From the NCBI GenBank assembly GCA_019671135.1, contig JAHRHY010000006.1, positions 2,480,001-2,544,000 of the forward strand: a stretch of 64,000 nucleotides of DNA. The letters run 5' to 3'. The position numbers and the translations under genes were made by a program. Below the pieces are notes generated by a model. The model worked only from the letters and a program-made list of their open reading frames with translations, did not search any database and was not told the origin of the DNA. Shown in pieces: positions 43,396 through 53,271 of this stretch. Positions within the stretch are counted from its first letter, which is position 1. Each line of letters opens with the position of its first letter. The stretch is from Linnemannia hyalina (Eukaryota; Mortierellomycota; Mortierellomycetes; Mortierellales; Mortierellaceae).

Positions 43396-45385
43396 TTATC
43401 CCATCAGTCCACGGCGGGCGCGGCCTTGGCCATGGTGGCTGTTCTGGCTGGCAACCACATTGAACTTGTCAACCATCTATATCATTCAAAAAGTAATTCA
43501 AGTTAACCGTTAGCAACTCCTCAAGGCTAGAATCACAGCGAGTTGAACAAGGCCAAGAAGTCATACAGTCGATGAACTTACGTCGCTCATGGCGTGAATG
43601 CCCTTTGTCACCGTTGCCAAGTAGGATGTCAACAGGACATCATTGTATTCCTATAATATCGAACAAGAACACGTGTGTTAGATGGTCATCGCACGGACGA
43701 AACATCGCTTGCCCTTACAACAGTACCCAACGCAACTGGATAAATGGCGAAGCATACCGTCATGAATTCCTCCTCGAATGCTTGTCCAGAGATGGTCGGC
43801 AAGCGGTTGCAAAGACTTGAAATCTGTCTCTCCAAATCATGGTCCTTGGGCACTTTCCCTGTAATGATAAAAGCAAAACAAAGTTTCATTGTTAGTTATT
43901 TAGCCCAACAATTATCACCCGCACAACATTCATACTGAAGCGAGGGCTGTTGTTGTTACCATTGACAGAGTCCTGGAGGTACTCATGCAGCAGCTTGATG
44001 CGTGTATCCAACATCTTGATGGCATTCTGCTGTCCTGAAAGATGGCTGACCAAAGAGCTCTCTCCTTCCTGGTGCGTGGCAGCATGGGCAACGTGGTCAA
44101 CAGCAATTCGCTCCGCCTCTCCTGTCTCAACCTTGTAGGCTGCTTTGATGAACACTGGCTGGGGCTGACCATCAACAATGTCGACGATCGACTCGTACAC
44201 AGTAATAGGAAGAGACCGTGCTGGTGTGGGAACTTCGTTAGGGTCCATCTGAAGGAACAGTGGACTCTCGTTATATGTCATCAACTATTTAAGTAGGAGA
44301 GATGGTATAAGTCTACGCACGACTACAAGCCGACTCGAGCGAAAACATTGTCCTGTGATAAAAAAAAAGAAAGCCTTACCTGTTGGAGAACATCAATGTC
44401 AATCATGGAAGGCTTGCGGCCTACTGTGTACCAGCCCAAGAAATCATACGAAGGGAACACCTGGCGGACTATATTGATGAAATGCCACCTTAAGAGTTAA
44501 TCTGGCAGGTCGAGAGCATGGCTCCTGACAAGAAGGGTAATGCTCGTAAAGAATCGCACAATGGCACCCATGCAACTTACACTGCTCCTGCTTGGTGACA
44601 AAGTACTCCTCATGAATGCGAATAGAGCCATCAGGCTGTATCATAAACTGCAGCTCGTACGAGTTGAAGATTTCGACCTCTCGTCCAGACTGAATACCCA
44701 ACAAGGCTCCAATGACTAGTGACAGCAATGGGTGTGCAAGTGTAGTTAACAACGTTGGTTAGCACAAAGAAGAAACGTGACTCCTGAAGTGTTGGTTCCT
44801 GATATGCAAAGTGAGTTGCTGTGGCCGTACCATGAACTGGACCAGGGCTGGCTTGCTGGATGACTGTGCGTGTAAAGTGGTCAGAGATGTTCAGGAGAGT
44901 CAAGGGGTGGCTATTGTTGTAATAGAGATAGGCGGGCAGATAGGTGAGTATTATTTTTCGTGGTCAACAAGGCGGAATCAAGCCTTCTTATTGTTCGCAA
45001 GACGTAGGGTTCGTCTACGGTTGTCCTTCACCCGTATGCCTCCATGTCAGACGCAGTTTGTTGAATGTTGGACTGATGCCGTTCTGTCCAAAAAAGTATA
45101 CGAAGCGATATCTCGCGTCCTTCTGCACTCTGCTCTATTCGCCTCTTTCTGGTAATGAAACAGAGACATTCTGCAGTACGAATACAGATTCCGAGTTTGT
45201 TTTCGCAGAGACATCCTTGACAAGGGACAATGACGCGTACTACTACGCCACCGCCACCACGGTCGACTGGCGTTGTTCTTTGTGTCTGATTGTCGAGACT
45301 GGTGTACGTACATGGCGATGAGCAAGCCAGAGTTGTTGGGCTGGTTGAGCACAACAGAGGCGGTGTCCTGATTGACTGCAGCCAT
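43396..45385 (-). CDS. CSN6: COP9 signalosome subunit 6 (MPN-domain protein)
   Basis: The start is the ATG at 45385 (MAAVNQDTASVVLNQ). Exons join in phase through IHPLTLLNISDHFTR, VIGALLGIQSGREVEIFNSY, FRQVFPSYDFLGWYTVGR, a long exon with LMTYNESPLFLQMD and PARSLPITVYESIVD, then KVPKDHDLERQISSLCNRLP, EYNDVLLTSYLATVTKGIHA and MVDKFNVVASQ, ending at TAA 43396-43398. This is an MPN domain without the JAMM zinc-binding histidines, followed by the RQISSLC...EEF...YNDVLL helical region typical of CSN6. CSN6 pairs with the catalytic CSN5 in the COP9 signalosome, which removes Nedd8 from cullins. eIF3f was considered, but the C-terminal helices favour CSN6. At least eight small exons are present. Confidence 0.9.
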
Positions 45386-45901
45386 GGTGATTGGATAGGT
45401 GTGTGTTGTGTGTGTTGGTGAGAGGAGGAGGAGGAAGAGGAAGAGGAAGAGGAGGAGAATGGAGGGTGAGAAAAGATAGAAAAAAAGGTAACTGTGTGCG
45501 AGTGACAGGCACAGAAATAAGAAAAAGCGAGAAAGAGACTCAGCCGGGCCATTTGCACTTAGCAGTCAGTCTACACCTGTCTTTTTCGCCACCATCTTGC
45601 GCAGAGCAGTAAGGGTTAGATAGTCACGTGCAGTGCATGGTGTGTGAACAACTTGTCTGGATTTTATTTGTGTTTATTTTAACGATCCTTTTGAGTTGGG
45701 TAATAGGAGTAAAAGGGATCAGGAAAGATAAGAAAACAAGAAGCACAAAGGATGACTAAAAGATAGTAAGTAAGGTCAAGAACGAAGGAGGAAAAATGAA
45801 GAAGTAGAGTATAGTTCGTTGTGGGGCAGGAAAGGGATATTTCTCGACAACATCCTAGGTTCAATCGTGTCGGAGGGATCGTCCTGCAGAGAAAAGTCAT
45901 C
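45386..45901. other. CSN6 leader and RHO1 3' flank
   Basis: A GA/GGA-rich tract at 45420-45480 on the plus strand (CT-rich leader on the CSN6 strand) and AT-rich RHO1 3' flank. No gene seen. Confidence 0.5.
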
Positions 45902-47316
45902 TTAGAGAACAAGGCAGGTCTTGCTCTTGCCACGACCACCCTTGGGCTTGGCCAACAAGGATGCTCGGGTAGCTCCCTCAAAGACTTCACGAACACCCTC
46001 TCCAGTCTTGGCAGAGCACTCAAGGTAATCCCTGGCTTTGATATGACGAGCAATCTCAGCACCCTATTGAAGGAGAGAAAAAGCATTTACAGATAATTAG
46101 AACAAAGAAAAATAGCGCTTCGTCCGTTGGGTAAGAAAAAGAAAGTGAGTAAAGGGGCTGGAGAGGCTGAATCCACATACACGTTCAGGGGAGACGGGAG
46201 CCTGGTTGATCCTCCTCAACTCCTCGATGGTGCGCTGATCGTATCTCAAATCCTTCTTGCAGGCAACCAACAGGATGGGGAGACCGCCACAGAAGTGCTG
46301 GACCTCGGAGAACCACTATAAGGTAAACCAAAACAAGAATACTTTTTGGTTAGAACTGAAACCATGTTTTTGGGTCTTCCAGGACAACATGACCTGTTCC
46401 ATAGTCCTAGTTCCTTTGTTCCTTGTTCTTACCTTCTCCTGGACGTTCTCGAGCGAGTCGGGCGAATCGATGGCGAAGCAGATAAGAATCACATGCGAGT
46501 CGGGATAGGAAAGGGGGCGGAGACGGTCATAGTCCTCCTGGCCTAAATAAACGAGCATAGGCAATGGACTTGGTCAGGAGAGGATTACTAGTTGTGTTGC
46601 ATGGCACGATACCATGATGCTGTGATGCCCAAGGCGATGATATCAATGGAGAATAGAAGAAGGCGGCACTATATCAAGGTTTCATAGATTACCGGCGGTA
46701 TCCCAAAGTGCGAGCTCGACGTGCTTGCCATCGACCTCAACATCTGTAACGTAGTTCTCAAAGACAGTGGGAACATAAATCTATCATGACAGGCGAAAGC
46801 AATGGAATTAAACAATGAAATTGAGTGAATGAAAATAACTTTTGTTTTCGGCCTTATTTGCTGGTCGCTGGCGAAAGGTCTTCACTGGGTTATAGTCATG
46901 TGTGGAGCCTTGATTGAGAGAAAGGGGAGCCAGATACAAGATACAACTGCTCTCCAACGCATTTTTCTTTTTCTGGTCTTGTTCTTTTGAACATATTTGA
47001 GTGTCGAGTGTTGGGAGTGACAAAAGGGCGACAAGGAATGACCCTCTCTGTCACTGCCTCTGTCGTTTCCTTCCTGTCGCTCTGTATGCCGTTTTCTCTC
47101 TCTCTGTCGTTTTCTCTATCGTTCTCTGTCGTTCCCTGTCACTCCGCGTGTTCTCTCTGCCACTCTCACAGCATATCTCCTTTTGCAGCCCTGTAAAGAG
47201 AATCGTATAGGAGGACTCACCTCGGGGAAAGTTCCCTTGGAGAAGACGATGAGGAGACAGGTCTTTCCACAGGCACCATCACCAACGATAACGAGCTTTC
47301 GGCGGATTTCAGTCAT
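45902..47316 (-). CDS. RHO1: Rho1 small GTPase
   Basis: The start is the ATG at 47316 ([20 protein letters not shown]), with the G1 P-loop GDGACGKT. Later exons, shown on the minus strand, contain [21 protein letters not shown] (G3 as WDTAG), [43 protein letters not shown] at the NKxD position and [17 protein letters not shown]. The end is KSKTCLVL, a CAAX box whose final Leu favours geranylgeranylation. Rho1 sits at the plasma membrane and controls glucan synthase, the cell-wall integrity kinase cascade and actin polarity. Six exons are inferred; phases agree at the borders checked. The 5' flank is CT-rich on the gene strand. Confidence 0.94.
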
Positions 47317-49607
47317 GGTTTGTTTTTGTTAGTTTTGTTTTCTAATGGATTGTCGAGAGCAATGAGAGTTGGAGTTCGTTAGCGAGGAGTTTTGCTTCTA
47401 ATGACCCCGTGCGTCGCCGTTGTTGCGTTGTGTGATGAAAAAAGAGCGCCTCTTTTAGCGTGTGTTTAGGAAGAAAAGTAAGGAGGTACACGAAAAAAAA
47501 GATAAGGGTTTCCATTAAGAGAGAATGCGACATCGAGGTGGTGTCCTGGAATGTACACATTCTTGAGAAGGGAGTGTCCTGAAGAAGGTGAGAACGACGA
47601 ACGTACGAGTGTGTGGCGTGTGTGTGTTTGAAATGAAGGGTTGAATGTAAGTTGAAAGGGGTGAGTGAGGGGGTGGATGTAAGGTGAAAGTGGTTGTGGT
47701 AAGTCGTGGTAGGCTGTGCAACAAGAAGAGGAATACAAAAGAAAGGCTGTGTGTGTGGAAGAGGGAGTGAGAGTTGAGTTGGGGCAGGTGGAGACACAAG
47801 GAAAAAAAGACCACGAACGGTCCTTATTCCAAAAGGAAGGTCCGCCTGTCCTTCATTCACTAAGTAAGTGTCATAGCCGAGAAAATAAAAAAAAGGGCGA
47901 GTAAAAAAAAGAGGGTAAAGCGACCTAATAGACACTTTGACTGACTAACTGACTGACAACGAGGGGAAGACACACACACACACACTCACTCACACTCTCA
48001 ACTCGTTGACAAGAAAGAAAAGAAAGAAAGAAAAAGAAAAAAAAAGAGTCGACGGTGGGAAAGGAGTAATAGATGGACTATGATCGAACAAACAAACACA
48101 TATCATGATATCGAACGGACATGGAGCAAACGAGAATAAAAAGGGCGACAACGACGACATTTATATAAAAATACATGTCCCGCAGGACAGACATAAAAAA
48201 GGGAGAAGAACGGAGAGAGGGAGAGAGGGAGAGAGGGAGAGTACAAGGCAAGGGAAGGGAGGGACAGAGAGAGAGAGAGAGAGAAAGAGAGGGAAAGGTA
48301 CACTCGAGAGCCAACTTGTCGTCTTCGTCCTTCAAAAATAACAATAAATGACGATAATAATAATCCATCAAAGAAAAAAAATGAGCTTTTGGAGTGGAGA
48401 GTCGAGAGTGAGGAGTGAAGGTGGCCCATATAAACATGAAGATAGAATGAACACCAAAGACTGAAAGAGTAGAGTGTTGGGTTGTTGCGTTGTCGTTGTT
48501 GTTGCTGTTGTTGTAGCAGTAGTAGTCGCGGTGAAAAGAGTGTGTGTGTGCGCGTGGGATAGGGAAGAGCGAGCGAGTGATGGTGATGAAGACGGTGAGA
48601 GTGAGAATGAGAGTAGGAGAGAGGATGATGAGACTCACCTGAGAGAGAGAGAGAAAGAGAGAGAGAAAAGAGAGTAAGATGTAGATAAAAGTGTAAAGCA
48701 AAGAAGGAAGAGGTGGATGAGAGGGAAAGGAGGGAGGAGTGATGAAAAAGGTGAAAAGGGGCGGAAGGGATGGTGAGGATGAAAAAGAAAGAAGAGAAAA
48801 GATGATGATGGGCGTGAGTTTGTGGGAAGGAGTCAAAATTGAAGCTAGCAAAGTCACCGCAGGCAACGTGTGACAAGGGGGACGGGGGATGAGGGAAAAA
48901 GAAAGGATAGGACAAGGACAAGGACAAGGACAAGGACAAGGACAAGGGTCAAAAGGGACGCGAGCAGGGAGCAGGGGAGCTGGGCACACACAGGCTCGGC
49001 AATGGGATACTACAGCAATGCAGCAATACAGTGGTGGCAAAAGAAGAAACAGCGCCTCTCTGTTCCTATCATGGCATGGTCATGCAAGCACCAACCCCTG
49101 AGATGGTGCTGCACACATGTAGCAAAAAAATAGGCTCGCCTTCTGTTCTTCCAACACGCCACCATCGCCATCGTCCACTTGTATTATTCTGTACGCGTGT
49201 GCAACTGCTCTGGCATGATTCAAAGCAAAAGCCTTTCATCACCTCAAGCAAAGCATCCAGCGTCACCACAATCATCCTAAACAGTAGCCACAAGAGCTCT
49301 AAAGCAGGAGCCATAGTGGATACCTGTATCCACAGGGACAAAGCTCAAGGATCAAAAAAAGGCGATGCTTCATGCCGTCGTCAAAAATACAAAAAATGAA
49401 CAAGCGAGCAAAGCCACCCACTCTCTTTTGTCCTTATCCTCTGCGAGCAGAGACGCGTTTCTCTCTCTTTTTTGTTTCCTTTGCCACCCACCTTGCCCTT
49501 CGCTCACAGCCTTTCATTACACCACCTTCCTCCCTTTGTCCCATTCCCCAGCACTTCGACTTCACCAACAATAACCTCCATACAACATCGCGACTGTTTC
49601 AACAACA
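47317..49607. other. Large intergenic region with simple repeats
   Basis: About 2.3 kb between the divergent RHO1 and NUP58 genes. It holds GA tracts (48210-48300 and 48640-48675), a six-base tandem repeat at 48911-48946 and a CT-rich NUP58 leader (49430-49600). The 320-codon minus-strand frame at 48078-49040 is Ser/Pro/Leu/His low complexity produced by these tracts and is not accepted. Confidence 0.5.
48911..48946. repeat. (GACAAG)6 hexanucleotide repeat
   Basis: Six tandem GACAAG units on the plus strand in the RHO1-NUP58 intergenic region. Confidence 0.92.
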
Positions 49608-52210
49608 ATGTCTCTCTTCTCAGGGCACGTCTCTACATGCACGATCATGCACCGCTCACTGTCAACTCAAACTGATCTAAATCAATCAGGCTCGATCACT
49701 AACCTGCCAGCATTAAACCACGTCTTTACCGTATATAGACTGGGAGCTGCCCCCGCGGCATCTGCTCCAGCAAATCCCTTTGGAGGATTCGGCGCAGCAT
49801 CAACGGCATCAGCTCCCGCCGCTGCTGCCCTGACCGTCTCGCCATTCGCTGGATTCGGAACAATGCCAGCGGCGGCATCTGCCGCGGCAACCACAACAAG
49901 TTCGCTCTACCCTAGTCTGACTACTTCGGCTGCTGCCCCGAATAGTCTCTTTGCAACTGCACCTGCGACTCTCTCAACAGGCTCTCTCTTTGGCAGCTCG
50001 ACCTCTACCGCAGCCTCGACTGCTCTCACCAACGCCGCCTCAAAGAACCCTCTCACCACATCCACCTTATCCACCGCGCCTGCCGCCGTGTAAGTCTATC
50101 TTTTTTTCATTGGATCTTCTTAGAGGGCGTAACATACAGGGCACACTTTGCAGGGCACAGGACGCAAGGATGCACACATTATATTGGACGCAAGAAATCC
50201 ACAAACAGCAGGATTTATTGAACACATATAGGAAGCTGAGCATAACGAAACAGGAAACACACTCCATACAGGACATAAGAAACACACCTGATACAGAGTA
50301 CACGAAACACATATATAAGACAACACAGGCGAATTACTTTGAACACGTTCAGACACAGACTGTCCAGGAGACTGAGATTCAGAGCAAAACGCACAGCGGA
50401 CGATGTTAGGATGTGACATCGGCGAGTCAGAAGTGATGGCCATTGCAACGTAACCTGATGTCTAGTGCTTACCATGACTCCTTATCACCAATAAATAGGG
50501 CACTAACTCCGGATACGATTGCAGGATCGACCAAATACACTGAACTTCCAGCTGACGCCAAATCCACACTCGACCAATTCCAGTAAGGGTGATTGTAATT
50601 GTTTTGCGCATACTACCAAGTACTTTTGCCTGGTTGAATGAGACCCGTACTGGAGCCTAACAAACACTATGCGTCCACTTCCGCCACTTCTAGCACTTTC
50701 TTGCAGGGACAGATTCACCTCTCTGCCACCCTCACAGCCCGCCCATCAGAATCTCTGGACAAAATCTCAAAGGACACTGCAGAATTGTCCAAGGTGCGTA
50801 CACATTGACTACACCATGTCAGACCTACATAAAAGGTGGAAGCTTGTAAGACATGTCACTAACGACCAAAACCGTTGTTCACACTATGGAATATTAGAGA
50901 TTGGAGACGTTGAATGATGCACTGGAGAGAGATACAAAGATGATTGGCGCCTTGCAGGACCAGGTTGTACAAGAATTCAAGCAGGCCGACTCTGCTGGAC
51001 GGGTCATCGAAGCTTACGCAAACACATCGCATGCCAACTTTCTCTACGCAGGCAACAACTCTGCAGGACAGTACGTTATTTGTTGCATTGTGAAATGGCG
51101 TATGCTAGGAAAAAGTCGTGTCTTTGTATCCTACAAGAACCACTGACTTTGTCTTCTCCTGTCGCATTGGTAGATATTTCACAGAGAGATGCTTGGACTT
51201 TGAGGAACAGCTTCGCCAATACAGGAGCACCATCGAGGTATTTATCGTCTAATTATTCTTTCGATTGTTGGACATGTGGAACACAAGACTGTTTCACTCT
51301 TATTTTTCGGTTAACGCGGCTAATCCTATAAGCAACCTACCATCCCTATCCGAATAGGAAATCGAGCGCCATCTGGCCTCATACGGCGCCAGGAACCCTC
51401 AGGTTCCATATGGTATGATTTTTAATCTCCGTTCAACAGATATGCCGACCAGCTTTTAGAAAGTGTGCTTGTACATCGTTTCTAATTCGGGGGGTTATTT
51501 TATTTTTGTGGATAGCGCTTACTGAAGTGTTGAGAAACCAGCACGAGGGGTTGTTGGCAATTGCAGGAAGGGTGGCGGCTCTCCATGATGAGATCAAGGA
51601 CAGGGAAAAGGCGTATCTCATGTTCAGGCGAAAGTACTTTGACGACGATACGGATCCATTCCAGGCCAGCAACAAGCACAGAAAGACAGACACTGCCCAT
51701 CATGGCCACAGTCTCCGCAGCAGTGGGCGTACGCCTGAGGGTCAAAAGTCGTTCAGGGAGATTGCCAAGGAAACACTTCGTCCAGGCTGGGGCGGTTCTG
51801 CTGCTGCTCCTGCTGCTGGAGCTGCACAAACTGCAGGAGGTAGCTTGTTCAGCACTGCACCAGCTCTTGGCTCAACCTCCTTATTTGGCAAACCTGCAGG
51901 ATTTGGATACTCTACGACCACGACTAGCGCCGCCCCCTCCTTTTCGCTCACAGCACCCACATCTGCAGCACCCACGACAGGACTCTTTGGTGCGCCAGCA
52001 GCAGCCGCACCCACGAGTTTGTTTGGCGCCCCCGCTGCATCAGCAGCGCCTACTACCAGCTTCTTTGGAGCTGCTCCTGCTGCGTCAGCTGCTCCCGCTA
52101 CTGGATTGTTTGGATCACTTGCAGGGTCTGCCCCAGCAACTGGACTGTTTGGAGCACCAGCACCGACCACTGCAACACCCTTTGGTGGACTGAGGTTGGG
52201 AGGCAAGTAA
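49608..52210 (+). CDS. NUP58: FG nucleoporin of the Nup58/p45 (Nup49) type
   Basis: The N-terminal exon (49608-50092) is Ala/Ser/Thr-rich with FGGFG, FAGFG and SLFG repeats. After introns come ALTPDTIAGSTKYTELP, TFLQGQIHLSATL, a coiled-coil exon RLETLNDALERDTKMIGAL, YFTERCLDFEEQLRQYRSTI, ERHLASYGARNP and EVLRNQHEGLLAIAGRVAAL. The last exon returns to FG repeats (TGLFGAP, TSLFGAP, TGLFGS, PFGGLRLGG). FG regions on both sides of a central coiled coil match vertebrate Nup58/45 more than yeast Nup49, whose FG repeats are N-terminal only. It would belong to the central channel complex with the Nup54/Nup57 and Nup62/Nsp1 homologs. At 49625 the frame can be read straight through, or an intron with GC donor (GCACGT) and acceptor TATATAG at about 49737 may remove 37 non-FG residues; the latter gives a more typical start. 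Confidence 0.85.
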
Positions 52211-52620
52211 GAAGCGGAGCACAATTGTGTCGATTGGTCCTCATTCAACTCGCCTCAGCACAGCATAGGACAAAAGGAACTCCAAAAAAATATTACAAAA
52301 TAAAGCTATTGTTGACAAGAGAATATAATGCTGGAACTTATTGTAAAATGCCTACAGAGTTTCAAAGTGAACAAATCTGACTCGTATGTAAAAAAAAAAA
52401 AGAGTAGACAAGTTTGGAGAAATAATCTACGTCTACTAAAACTCTATGATATCGAGTGCTGGTCTTCGTTACTTGATATTCCGGACGATCTTTGGGTTTC
52501 TATCATCCGGCAATGGCTTTGTATAACCACATCTCCAGAACGATACCAGTCTCACCGCTGGCAAATGAGTTGCAAACCAGTCAACCTCATACTAGCCTAT
52601 GTTCTTTGACACTTCCTCGG
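52211..52620. other. NUP58 3' flank
   Basis: AT-rich flank with no supportable gene; a short frame at 52328-52609 shows no recognisable motif. Confidence 0.45.
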
Positions 52621-53105
52621 TCAACACCGAGAATGATCCACTGACTCACGCAGCCTTGTCAACCTCGCCCACCTCGACAAGAATCCAATCTTTCCATTCG
52701 CGGTATCCTCCAACGCCAAGAGACCAGGGAGACACGACTCTCGGAGGGGCAGATCACTTAATCTCATTCCCCGTATTCGAGTTCCTGCCGCCATGAGGGT
52801 CAAGTTCTGGAGCTCCTTCAGCGATCTGATGCGGGTGTAGAGCGTGTCCAACATCCTCCAATGGTCGTGGTCCTTCTCCATCCACGTCGCCATATTCTGG
52901 TCAGTGAGTTACTTGGGATCCCTGCCGTCACTGGTAAGAAAACTATGAGGACCTAATGTCGGAGCCGAGTGCACGCCCACTCGTTCATCTCAGATTTCTC
53001 GTCCAAGTTGTAGGCAACACCCCTCTTATACTCGTCACCGGCAATTAGAACCTCGAGCGCGCAGCAGGACTCAAGGATGGATTTGAAGGTCGAGGCGTGA
53101 ATTTG
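52621..53105 (-). pseudogene. LRR/F-box-like protein relic
   Basis: Two minus-strand pieces resemble the C-terminal repeats of fungal F-box/LRR proteins. FKSILESCCALEVLIAG and NEWACTRLRH end in a stop at about 52960. A second piece, MATWMEKDHDHWRMLDTLYT with RIRSLKELQNLTL and FLSRWARLTRLRESVDHSR, runs from 52893 to 52621. The spacing suggests one former gene cut by a stop and missing sequence. No F-box is present. Confidence 0.45.
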
Positions 53106-53111
53106 TCGACA

Positions 53112-53164
53112 CGGAAGGCGCAACGATTACTCACTTTGGTGACGTTATTTATGCGCCCATTGAC
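53112..53164 (+). repeat. Dispersed repeat, copy B
   Basis: Begins GGAAGGCGCAACGATTACTC and continues with CTTTGGTGACGTTATTTATG, close to copy A at 32736-32790. It lies about 110 bases beyond the stop of the CRN-header/DUF1703-like gene and next to the LRR relic. Confidence 0.75.
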
Positions 53165-53271
53165 GGCCAGGGGTTCCATTTTTTATGGTTCTTCAATGTT
53201 AAGATGACAAAGGACATCAGAGATGTTGCAAACGATTTATTCAAAAGTGTATCGTTCCGAACCTTGTGCGG

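Noticed and set aside
43396..45385. eIF3f as an alternative to CSN6
   Set aside because: The HPLTLLNISDH start and the RQISSLCNRLP...EYNDVLLTSYLATVTKG region fit CSN6 better than eIF3f.
48078..49040. 320-codon minus-strand open frame
   Set aside because: Ser/Pro/Leu/His low complexity produced by GA and hexamer repeats; two overlapping frames are equally open and no domain or start context is present.
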